A stretch of 44,153 nucleotides of DNA from a virus: positions 1 through 44,153 of the IMG/VR virus record IMGVR_UViG_3300037245_002484; one strand, given 5' to 3'. Below the pieces are notes generated by a model. It did not search any database, was not told the origin of the DNA, and worked only from the letters and a program-made list of their open reading frames with translations. The position numbers were made by a program, and so were the translations under genes. Positions 21,488-27,627 of this stretch are shown one piece after another. The number at the start of each line of letters is the position of its first letter. The stretch's first letter is position 1.

Positions 21488-21838
21488 ATGCAATCACTCA
21501 ATCAGATAAAAGCTAATTTGCTCAGCAGAGAGGCCGAAGTACAAATTGGAGAAGATGGCCTGGCTGGCAAATACGCTTGGCGTGATGAAACTTTCGTCTT
21601 TATTTTTTCCTGGGGCATGGATTGGGAGCATCTGTCTGTTTCTACAAAAAGAAGATGTCCAACATGGGAAGAAATGAGATATTTCAAAGACATATTCTGG
21701 AAGCCGGAAGAATGCTGCGTCCAGTATTTTCCCCGGAAGTCTCAATATGTAAACAATCATCCGAACTGTTTGCATATCTGGCGTCCACTTAATGAAAACG
21801 TACCCGAACCGCCGACAATTTTGATAGGAGTTACTTGA
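21488..21838 (+). CDS. Conserved phage protein (DUF7694-like)
   Basis: The 116-aa protein has the sequence pattern HLSVS, RRCPTWEEMRYFKDIFW, then CCVQYFPRKSQYVNNHP and LHIWRP, which is well conserved among phages and matches my memory of the DUF7694 family. No function has been shown. Its TGA overlaps the next ATG (TTGATG). Confidence 0.7.
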   Translation: MQSLNQIKANLLSREAEVQIGEDGLAGKYAWRDETFVFIFSWGMDWEHLSVSTKRRCPTWEEMRYFKDIFWKPEECCVQYFPRKSQYVNNHPNCLHIWRPLNENVPEPPTILIGVT

Positions 21839-22122
21839 TGGCAGTACCACAAGGGATAAAAAATTCTTTGGATAGATATGTAAAAGAAGGCACACCAACG
21901 GGCGGTTTTTTGTACGCTGTTTTGTCCAATGATTTGTTCGAGGCTTTTGGTAGAGCAGATATTGATAATCGCATGAGTCTATTTGATATTTGCAGTTATA
22001 TTTATGGCGAATTACCTTCAACGTGCCACGGCAGTCGGGAAATAGTCAATGAATGGATTGATAAATTTACGAAAAAGGAAACAGAAAATGGCGAAGTACA
22101 GAAAAAAACCGATGGTGGTTGA
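21838..22122 (+). CDS. 94-aa conserved phage protein
   Basis: The product begins MAVPQGIKNSLDRYVKEG, then has GFLYAVLSNDLFEAFGRAD and PSTCHGS, a pattern shared with small proteins in many phage early regions. Function is not known. It is coupled to the preceding gene by start-stop overlap and overlaps the following gene by 35 bases. Confidence 0.65.
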   Translation: MAVPQGIKNSLDRYVKEGTPTGGFLYAVLSNDLFEAFGRADIDNRMSLFDICSYIYGELPSTCHGSREIVNEWIDKFTKKETENGEVQKKTDGG

Positions 22123-22345
22123 TGCTTGGCAATTCAGAGATAATAAATCCTGCTTTGATGCAATGAAGGGTATGGATATACCCATAAAGTACGACTACCA
22201 ACATTCTCCTCGTTGCTATATAGAAACACTTGAAGGACGAATGTTTGTATCAGACAGAGATTGGGTAATCAAAGGCGTTGCGGGCGAATTTTATCCCTGC
22301 AAGCCCGACATCTTCAAACAGACCTACGAGAAAGTTGAGGAGTAA
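22088..22345 (+). CDS. 85-aa conserved phage protein
   Basis: The start at 22088 (MAKYRKKPMVVDAWQF) is chosen because the family begins with KYRKKPVVVEAWQ and AAGGAAA lies upstream. The C-terminal part has ETLEGRMFVSDRDWVIKG and EFYPCKPDIF, also family hallmarks. It is common in phage early regions, with no known function. Confidence 0.75.
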   Translation: MAKYRKKPMVVDAWQFRDNKSCFDAMKGMDIPIKYDYQHSPRCYIETLEGRMFVSDRDWVIKGVAGEFYPCKPDIFKQTYEKVEE

Positions 22346-22346
22346 A

Positions 22347-23195
22347 ATGCCAACACAGATTAAGCCCGGAATCTACTTAGACGTTCTCTTTTCTGATTAC
22401 CAAGAGTGGGATGCAATCAACAATAGCGCCTTGAAAATCTTAACAGACCCTACGAAGTGCCCGGCGCACTGTAAACATTATCTATTGGAAGGCAGAAAGG
22501 ACACACCGGCTCTTATATTTGGCAGAGCGGTCGATACCTATATCCTTGAGCCGCTACGGTTCTTTGAAATATATTCGGTTATGCCTGATGCTGATGGACG
22601 AACAAAGGCCGGCAAAGCAATCAAGGCTGAATATGAAGCAAAATTGAAGCCTGGGCAAGAAATTATCCGTGAAAGCGATTATGCAAAGATACAAGAAATA
22701 TACTCGTTTGTATCAGAATCAAGGGCTATTCGATTGATTCGGGATGGCAAATCTCAAGTTTGCCTTGTCTGGGAAGATAAAACAACCGGCTTGCTATGCA
22801 AGGCCCGGCTGGATTATCTCAACGTGGATATTCCGATGATAACAGATTTGAAAAGCGCAGCCGATTGCAGTCCGTTTGGTTTTGGCTGGGCGATATATCG
22901 GTTTATGTATTATCAGCAACTTGGTTTTTACGCGATGGGATACAAAGTATTGACCGGCGATGAGCCTAATATGGCGATATTCGCTATCGAAAAAGAAAAG
23001 CCTTATGTTCACGCCTCTTATGAACTCGGAGACAAGACTATTGAGACCGGGAAGAAAGCGGCCCGTAAAGCCCTGACCATATACAAAGAATGTATCGAGA
23101 GCGGGCAATGGCCTATGCACTCAGACGAAATAGAAATACTTGAAATGCCTTTACCTGCTTTGGAAAAGGCTGGGTACAGCCCTTATGAACTTTAA
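22347..23195 (+). CDS. RecE-like exonuclease (PD-(D/E)XK)
   Basis: The 282-aa protein resembles the C-terminal nuclease of exonuclease VIII: it resects double-stranded ends so that RecT can load. Catalytic candidates are D156 (ARLDY), D167 and K169 (TDLKSA) and Q190 (YYQQLGFY). The usual GxxxH motif reads FGRAVD (58-63), with Asp for His. The ATG at 22347 has GAGGAG upstream; a longer frame overlaps the previous gene. It is followed by the RecT-like gene, completing the typical pair. Confidence 0.85.
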   Translation: MPTQIKPGIYLDVLFSDYQEWDAINNSALKILTDPTKCPAHCKHYLLEGRKDTPALIFGRAVDTYILEPLRFFEIYSVMPDADGRTKAGKAIKAEYEAKLKPGQEIIRESDYAKIQEIYSFVSESRAIRLIRDGKSQVCLVWEDKTTGLLCKARLDYLNVDIPMITDLKSAADCSPFGFGWAIYRFMYYQQLGFYAMGYKVLTGDEPNMAIFAIEKEKPYVHASYELGDKTIETGKKAARKALTIYKECIESGQWPMHSDEIEILEMPLPALEKAGYSPYEL

Positions 23196-23210
23196 GAAAG
23201 GCCGGAGAGA

Positions 23211-23612
23211 ATGGCACGAATTATGAATTTAGAAATGTCGGTATTGGATATTGCGGTAGATTTAGCAGAGGGCAATCCGGGCGCCGCTACTGTTTGCGGG
23301 GAGATGCTTCTTAAGACCCCTCAGATTGACCCCGATTCAGCACTGGGAGGCTTAGGGGCATTACTCTCACTGGATACACTCGAAATATACGGCTCACGAA
23401 TCTGGGGGCTTTACAAAGACGTTTGCGGGCAAAATTTAGTTAAGATGGAAGGTGTCCTGCGGGCAAACCAGTTGGGCTTTATTGGCGGCCATGCTATCAA
23501 TCACGCAATAGATAATCGCGGAGAAGGAATTAACCCAGATAAATTGTTGGCGGAAGTCAAAGAGCACCTGCCTCGATTTGGAGCAGCCGCCGTAAAGGAA
23601 GAAACCAATTAA
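23211..23612 (+). CDS. 133-aa conserved phage protein
   Basis: The product has EGNPGAATVCGEML (residues 21-34), then LDTLEIYGSRIWGLYKDVC and VLRANQLGFI, a pattern found in many phage proteins of unknown function, usually in early or recombination regions. GGAG lies before the ATG. It sits between the RecE-like and RecT-like genes, so co-expression with them is certain. Confidence 0.7.
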   Translation: MARIMNLEMSVLDIAVDLAEGNPGAATVCGEMLLKTPQIDPDSALGGLGALLSLDTLEIYGSRIWGLYKDVCGQNLVKMEGVLRANQLGFIGGHAINHAIDNRGEGINPDKLLAEVKEHLPRFGAAAVKEETN

Positions 23613-23646
23613 CCATCTGCAATAATAACTTTAAGAAAGGATAATT

Positions 23647-24564
23647 ATGCCCCCAGAAGAAACTCAAATTCAAAAAAGAGGCCCAGATAAACTCGTTTCG
23701 GTTGACGATGGTTCGTTTTCCGCACTCATGGACACAGCCCGATTCGAGCATTTATGGCGCGTTTCCAATTTATTTGCAAAGAGCGATTTAGTTCCGCAAC
23801 ACTACAAGGGAAAGCCGGAAAACTGTATGCTGACCTGCCAGATGGCAATGAGGCTGAGCTTGGAACCACTGATGCTCATGCAGAATACTTACATAGTACA
23901 CGGCAGGCCGGGGATGGAAGGCAAGCTGGTGATTGCGTTGGTGAATACCCGCGGCCCCTTTACCGGCCCTATCGAGTGGGAATTTGACGATGAAGAAAAC
24001 CCAAAAAAATGCACCGCCTTTGCTACCCATAAAATAACAAATAAGGTTTGCAAGGCGACTATTACATGGAAAATGGTTGAAGCGGAAGGATGGAACAAAA
24101 AAGAAGGTTCGAAGTGGCTCACTATCCCCGCACAAATGTTCCGGTACAGATCGGCGGTATTTTTAGCAAGGGCTTATTGCCCGGAAGTTACGTTCGGATT
24201 TCCTACTGTCCAGGAGTTGCGGGATGTCGGTGAGCCTGAGCGAAAAAGACCGGTTTCGCCGCTGGAAGAAAAACTCGGAACTAAGCAGGTGGAGTCAAAG
24301 GTTGTCGATGAGCCGGTTGTTGAGGATTCAGCGGAACCCGAAAAGCCCGACAAGAAAAAGAAGGTTGGTAGTAAACGCAAACCTAAAAAGAAACCCGAGC
24401 CGGCAAAAGAGGAAGAACAGCAAGAAGTCCGCTTTTTCTGCCCGGATTGCGACCACGAGTTCGCCGAAGCAAAAGAATTGAAAGGGTTGTTCCAATGCGG
24501 TAAATGCCTGAATTGGAATGTGGTAGATCGGTATAGTAAAGAAGAACCAACGGAGCAAGAATAA
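23647..24564 (+). CDS. RecT-like single-strand annealing protein with zinc-ribbon tail
   Basis: Residues 25-195 match the RecT family: CMLTCQMAMRLSLEPLMLMQNTYIVHGRPG (60-89), a central beta part, and the IPAQMFRYRSAVFLARAYCPE helix (160-180). These proteins coat and anneal single strands during recombination. After it comes a highly charged Lys/Pro/Glu linker (200-258) and a C-terminal zinc ribbon with Cys at 265, 268, 284 and 287. The ribbon is not part of the usual family and may bind DNA or a partner protein. Confidence 0.85.
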   Translation: MPPEETQIQKRGPDKLVSVDDGSFSALMDTARFEHLWRVSNLFAKSDLVPQHYKGKPENCMLTCQMAMRLSLEPLMLMQNTYIVHGRPGMEGKLVIALVNTRGPFTGPIEWEFDDEENPKKCTAFATHKITNKVCKATITWKMVEAEGWNKKEGSKWLTIPAQMFRYRSAVFLARAYCPEVTFGFPTVQELRDVGEPERKRPVSPLEEKLGTKQVESKVVDEPVVEDSAEPEKPDKKKKVGSKRKPKKKPEPAKEEEQQEVRFFCPDCDHEFAEAKELKGLFQCGKCLNWNVVDRYSKEEPTEQE

Positions 24565-24565
24565 T

Positions 24566-25090
24566 ATGGAAGATTTTGAGTTTGCGAATCAGGGCAAAGC
24601 CGCCGAACCCGAAGCTAACCCACTCAAATTTTTCGTGCCAGGCATACCGGCGCCCGGTGGAAGTAAAAGAGCGTTTTACATTAAAGAGCTAAAGCGAGCA
24701 ATAGTTGCCCCGGCAAGCAAAAAGACAAAGCCTTGGATGCAGGCGGTTGCAGGTTGTGTGCGAGCGGAATACGATGGAGAGGTATTACAAGGCCCGCTTA
24801 GTGTAGAATTTCAATTTCGTTTCTTACGGCCTAAAAGTCATTATAGAACAGGCCAATATGCAGGTTATGTAAAAAATTCGGCCCCGCTTTATCCAACGGG
24901 CAGGCCGGATAGAACTAAAGTTATGCGGTCAACCGAGGATGCACTTACAGGGATACTTTGGAAAGATGATTCTCAAATTGTGGCTGGCGATGCTACTAAA
25001 ATATATGTGGAAAGAGATCCCGGTGTCGTAATTACGGTTTTTGTGAACCCTCTAATACACGAAGAAACTTTTAACAAAGGAGATTTTTAA
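24566..25090 (+). CDS. RusA-type Holliday junction resolvase
   Basis: The 174-aa protein cuts four-way junctions. The core reads GRPDRTKVMRSTEDAL, then KDDSQIV. D115, D125, D134 and D135 are present, but the second Asp of the family's PDxD motif is Thr117, which may change metal binding. An extra N-terminal segment of about 20 residues precedes the first strand. It overlaps the next gene by one base. It follows the RecT-like gene, as in many phage recombination blocks. Confidence 0.8.
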   Translation: MEDFEFANQGKAAEPEANPLKFFVPGIPAPGGSKRAFYIKELKRAIVAPASKKTKPWMQAVAGCVRAEYDGEVLQGPLSVEFQFRFLRPKSHYRTGQYAGYVKNSAPLYPTGRPDRTKVMRSTEDALTGILWKDDSQIVAGDATKIYVERDPGVVITVFVNPLIHEETFNKGDF

Positions 25091-25410
25091 TGGCAAAAGC
25101 AAAGAAGAAAACAGCGCCGAAGAAAGAATCAAAGGAAAAGGGCAAGCAACTTGATTTGATTGATGTTGCGCCTGAAAACTCCAAAGCCCTTATAGCGGCG
25201 GGGAGACGCTATAGAGACGCTTTGGCTTCTCGCCTGAAATTTGGGGCTGAGGAAAAGAAATTCAAACAGGAGATTCTTAACCTTATAGTAGCCGCAAAAC
25301 TAAAACCGCTTAAAGACGGCGTAATTAAGTTCGAGCTTGATGGTTTAGACTTCGCCATTACGCCACGAGACATGTTGGTCCAGGTCAAAGAAAAGACAGA
25401 ATCGGAATAA
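25090..25410 (+). CDS. 106-aa conserved phage protein
   Basis: The N-terminus is a Lys-rich tail (residues 2-20), followed by a helical region (SKALIAAGRRYRDAL, then EKKFKQEILNLIVAAKLK) and a short beta part (GVIKFELDGLDFAITPRD). Such proteins follow resolvase genes in several phages; function unknown. It is the last gene before the strong terminator at 25428-25470. Confidence 0.6.
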   Translation: MAKAKKKTAPKKESKEKGKQLDLIDVAPENSKALIAAGRRYRDALASRLKFGAEEKKFKQEILNLIVAAKLKPLKDGVIKFELDGLDFAITPRDMLVQVKEKTESE

Positions 25411-25427
25411 CTTTCTCCCTCTCAATG

Positions 25428-25470
25428 AGTCGCCTCCGTCGTACCTCCATTCGGCGGGGGCGGCTATTTT
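25428..25470 (+). terminator. Rho-independent terminator of the early unit
   Basis: Bases 25428-25441 and 25452-25465 form a 14-bp stem (with three G-T pairs, otherwise Watson-Crick) around a 10-base loop and are followed by ATTTT. It lies 17 bases after the last recombination gene and before the tRNA-fMet. Confidence 0.8.
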
Positions 25471-25565
25471 ACAAGTGAATAGTCGCGGGGTAAACTAATG
25501 GCAGGTTACTGGGCTCATAACCCAGGTAGTGTCGGTTCGAATCCGGCTCCCGCTATTTTACAAGT
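25463..25565. repeat. 14-bp direct repeat GCTATTTTACAAGT flanking the tRNA-fMet
   Basis: Exact copies lie at 25463-25476 (end of the terminator) and 25552-25565 (3' end of the tRNA and beyond), 89 bases apart. The tRNA lies on the 89-bp unit. This looks like the scar of an insertion, or of a deletion between two tRNA genes with similar ends. Confidence 0.7.
25484..25555 (+). tRNA. Initiator tRNA-fMet (CAT anticodon)
   Basis: The 72-base gene folds canonically, with anticodon loop CTCATAA. It has the marks of bacterial initiator tRNA: no Watson-Crick pair at 1-72 (C against T), three G-C pairs at the base of the anticodon stem (GGG/CCC), and an A11-T24 pair in the D stem. Its acceptor start, CGCGGGG, equals that of E. 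coli tRNA-fMet as I recall it. CCA is not encoded. It could support fast initiation of late phage translation. Confidence 0.85.
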
Positions 25566-25686
25566 TTCCTTGGATTTACCGTGTCAAGCGTATCACGGAT
25601 GATATAATGTTGGGTGGCTGTGTATGCCTTGTAGATGTTACCGTCGCCCAACACGCAATTTTCTCCCCTCCGAAAGTCGGGCGTTG

Positions 25687-25715
25687 TTGCAAAACTTCGC
25701 CTGGCTTTTTATAAT
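25687..25715 (+). promoter_or_regulatory. Promoter of the papain-like gene pair
   Basis: TTGCAA (25687-25692), a 17-base spacer and TATAAT (25710-25715) precede the gene at 25738. The expected start point lies just upstream of its GGAG. It would give these two genes transcription independent of the terminated early unit. Confidence 0.65.
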
Positions 25716-25737
25716 GAAAGTTGATAGGAGTATTGCC

Positions 25738-26214
25738 ATGGAATTTGAACTGTTATTTAGAAAAATCGAAAGCACGAAGAATCCTATTTCTCACATAATC
25801 GGCTGGTGGACCAAAAGCAAATATTGCCATGTAGCAGGCAGGTTCGTTTTTAGGAACCGTGGGGTGAAGAAAACTTTAAGTTTTCATTCCACAGCGAAAG
25901 GATTTGTCTCTGAGCTAATATCGGGCGATCCTAAGAAGTGGGATATAGTCCGTGTGAAACTCGAACCCTATCATGTTGAACGGCTTTTCTTGTTATGCGA
26001 GTTGGATGATGGCCGGATTGAATATGACTTTGCGGGCATACTTACCTGGCCTACTTTCGGTCTTATCAAACAGGACCCGCGCAAAGATTACTGCTCCGAG
26101 ACATTCAGGAGAAAGCTGGGCTTTAGATGGATTGGCGGTTTGCCGCGGTGGGATGGCAAAAAGTGTTCGCCTCAGGATTTGTATGATCTGGTAGCTATGA
26201 AGGAGAATGAATAA
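25738..26214 (+). CDS. Permuted papain-like (YiiX/NlpC-P60 superfamily) putative peptidase or amidase
   Basis: The 158-aa protein has ISHIIGWWTKSKYCHVAGRF (residues 17-36) with candidate His31, and DYCSETF (117-123) with candidate Cys119. This His-before-Cys order is the layout of circularly permuted papain-fold enzymes such as YiiX, which cleave amide or lipid bonds. No signal peptide is present. The ATG at 25738 has TAGGAG six bases upstream. A role in cell-wall or lipid hydrolysis is inferred. It overlaps the 131-aa gene by one base. Confidence 0.55.
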   Translation: MEFELLFRKIESTKNPISHIIGWWTKSKYCHVAGRFVFRNRGVKKTLSFHSTAKGFVSELISGDPKKWDIVRVKLEPYHVERLFLLCELDDGRIEYDFAGILTWPTFGLIKQDPRKDYCSETFRRKLGFRWIGGLPRWDGKKCSPQDLYDLVAMKENE

Positions 26215-26609
26215 TGGGCATGTGTAAACATAATCAGGAATTTGAAACATGCAGGTTTGGCTGCACCCTAAAGGATGCTGAGGTGTTAAGGCTTGAAAAT
26301 GATGCCCTCCACAAACTCAGTCGAAGGCTCGAAGCCGAACTCACCTCAGCAAAGGACGATGTGGCAGATTTCAATAGAGGCTGGAAGTGGGCACAAAATG
26401 GCAAGGAGTTAAGTACGCAAGAGGATAATTGTTTATTCAAGCAGGGCTGGCAAGTGTTTATGTTTGATGGATTGCAATCCAAACTCGCCGAGTTGGCTAA
26501 TTGTGTGATTATCGCCACCGATGGAGCGGAGAGTTGCGACGATATAGGTGTGTTGAGGCAATATATGATTGCCATGAGAAAAAAAGCAAACGATATAAAA
26601 AAGCCGTGA
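26214..26609 (+). CDS. 131-aa coiled-coil protein
   Basis: The N-terminus has Cys/His residues (CKHNQEFETCRFGC, residues 4-17) that could bind metal, followed by a coiled coil (LKDAEVLRLENDALHKLSRR, about 19-38) and a helical C-terminus. It is the last rightward gene and its stop lies inside the leftward terminator hairpin. No family is recognised. Confidence 0.6.
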   Translation: MGMCKHNQEFETCRFGCTLKDAEVLRLENDALHKLSRRLEAELTSAKDDVADFNRGWKWAQNGKELSTQEDNCLFKQGWQVFMFDGLQSKLAELANCVIIATDGAESCDDIGVLRQYMIAMRKKANDIKKP

Positions 26610-26634
26610 AGCCGACCCATGCCAGCAACACGGC
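26597..26634 (-). terminator. Terminator of the late leftward unit
   Basis: On the minus strand GCCGTG (from 26634-26629) pairs with CACGGC (26608-26603) and is followed by a run of six T (plus-strand A at 26597-26602). It lies after the last late gene and at the point where both units converge. Confidence 0.7.
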
Positions 26635-26658
26635 CTTCGGAGGAGGAAATGACGAAAA

Positions 26659-26871
26659 TCAATTTTTTATAAGCCAGATAATTACGCCGACAACAACCCC
26701 TCCCAATATAGCTGATACAAAGTTTTTGATAGACCCAAACTTCTTAGCTTCACACTTCGCTGCATGAAGATATATCTGAGTTTTGGTAAATTCTTTAGTT
26801 ATTTCCAAATACTTCTCAGATGTTTTAATTGATATTAACTCAGCCAGTCTTTCAATCTCGATGTTTTCCAT
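26659..26871 (-). CDS. 70-aa protein with C-terminal membrane anchor
   Basis: The N-terminal 45 residues are helical and charged, and residues 51-68 form a single hydrophobic span (FVSAILGGVVVGVIIWLI) ending in KN. This is the last gene of the late unit, behind the tail fibre. A holin-like or fusion-related role is possible, as one-span tail-anchored proteins occur among holins, but nothing further supports it. Confidence 0.6.
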   Translation of the reverse strand: MENIEIERLAELISIKTSEKYLEITKEFTKTQIYLHAAKCEAKKFGSIKNFVSAILGGVVVGVIIWLIKN

Positions 26872-27081
26872 TTATACATCCTTTTTTTTCAGGGCGGCCA
26901 ATGCCTGTTTCCGTTGCTCAAGAACATTGTTGATTGCAGTGATATTATTCCGGCTTTGCATAATCATTTCATACTGCTCACCAAGCAATAGGGCCAGTTC
27001 TTCGCTTGGCATATTCCCTATCGGCTGTCGAGGTGTGAGTGCGTGTCGTTTTCTCACGGGGGTTTTCTTTTTCTTTGCCAT
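26872..27081 (-). CDS. 69-aa basic coiled-coil protein
   Basis: The N-terminus is very basic (KKKKTPVRKRH) and residues 25-65 form an amphipathic helix. AAAGGAGAACGG precedes the ATG, and its stop directly adjoins the membrane-protein start. Function unknown. A link to lysis is conceivable because of its neighbour. Confidence 0.55.
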   Translation of the reverse strand: MAKKKKTPVRKRHALTPRQPIGNMPSEELALLLGEQYEMIMQSRNNITAINNVLEQRKQALAALKKKDV

Positions 27082-27098
27082 TAACCGTTCTCCTTTAA

Positions 27099-27461
27099 TT
27101 ATTTTTCATCAATTAGTTTTTGCAAAATAGATTCTATTGTCTCGAAATCGGTTTTTGTTTTCCCACTACCTCTAACACCCTTTTCGTCCAGCCGATGTAA
27201 ATAATCTGACACTCTACTATCCATGCGTTTATGAATAACTGTTTTATTCGCGTCTGGTACTTGCTGGCTAAATTGCACAGTCTCTATAGTGCAAAGTCTT
27301 GAAGGAACTCTCCGTCCAGGCATCGGCAACTGTAATTCTCTGCGAGTTTGATCAGAAAGACCAGTAAATATAAGCTGACCATAAAATCTCCAACCGTTCT
27401 TTGTTTTCCTTAGTTCTTTTTTGACATTATAATCTATTTTTACCAACTTTGCTCCGCTCAT
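27099..27461 (-). CDS. 120-aa protein of unknown function
   Basis: Basic, soluble and without a recognised family. It has VKKELRKTKNGWRFYGQLIF near the start and helical ends. The start is not certain: ATG codons at 27470 and 27461, or a TTG at 27446 with GGAG upstream, are all possible. All versions overlap the end of the Cys-rich gene upstream. Confidence 0.5.
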   Translation of the reverse strand: MSGAKLVKIDYNVKKELRKTKNGWRFYGQLIFTGLSDQTRRELQLPMPGRRVPSRLCTIETVQFSQQVPDANKTVIHKRMDSRVSDYLHRLDEKGVRGSGKTKTDFETIESILQKLIDEK

Positions 27462-27627
27462 GTTCCACATAAAAACAATTTAATATATTGTAATCTTTAC
27501 ATCCTTGGGGATATTCAGGCCTTTCGTGTATTTTGCACCAATACTTTCCATTACTATAGGTTAAATTCTTTTTTGCACATTCTGGATGAGGTCTCCAGCA
27601 ACAAGCACCACATTGTTTACAGCACAT
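27427..27627 (-). CDS. 66-aa Cys-cluster (YkgJ-like) protein
   Basis: The product starts MCCKQCGACC and has nine Cys in 66 residues, with further Cys at CKIHERPEYP and GCKDYN. This is like a minimal version of the putative metal-chelating YkgJ family and of the 102-aa protein at 15052-15360. It is translationally coupled to the tail fibre gene (stop and start overlap at 27627). Function unknown. Confidence 0.6.
   Translation of the reverse strand: MCCKQCGACCWRPHPECAKKNLTYSNGKYWCKIHERPEYPQGCKDYNILNCFYVEHERSKVGKNRL

Noticed and set aside
26234-26662. 142-aa minus-strand frame opposite the 131-aa gene
   Set aside because: It runs through the leftward terminator and overlaps the plus-strand gene fully. 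Ribosome sites and gene spacing favour the plus-strand gene.
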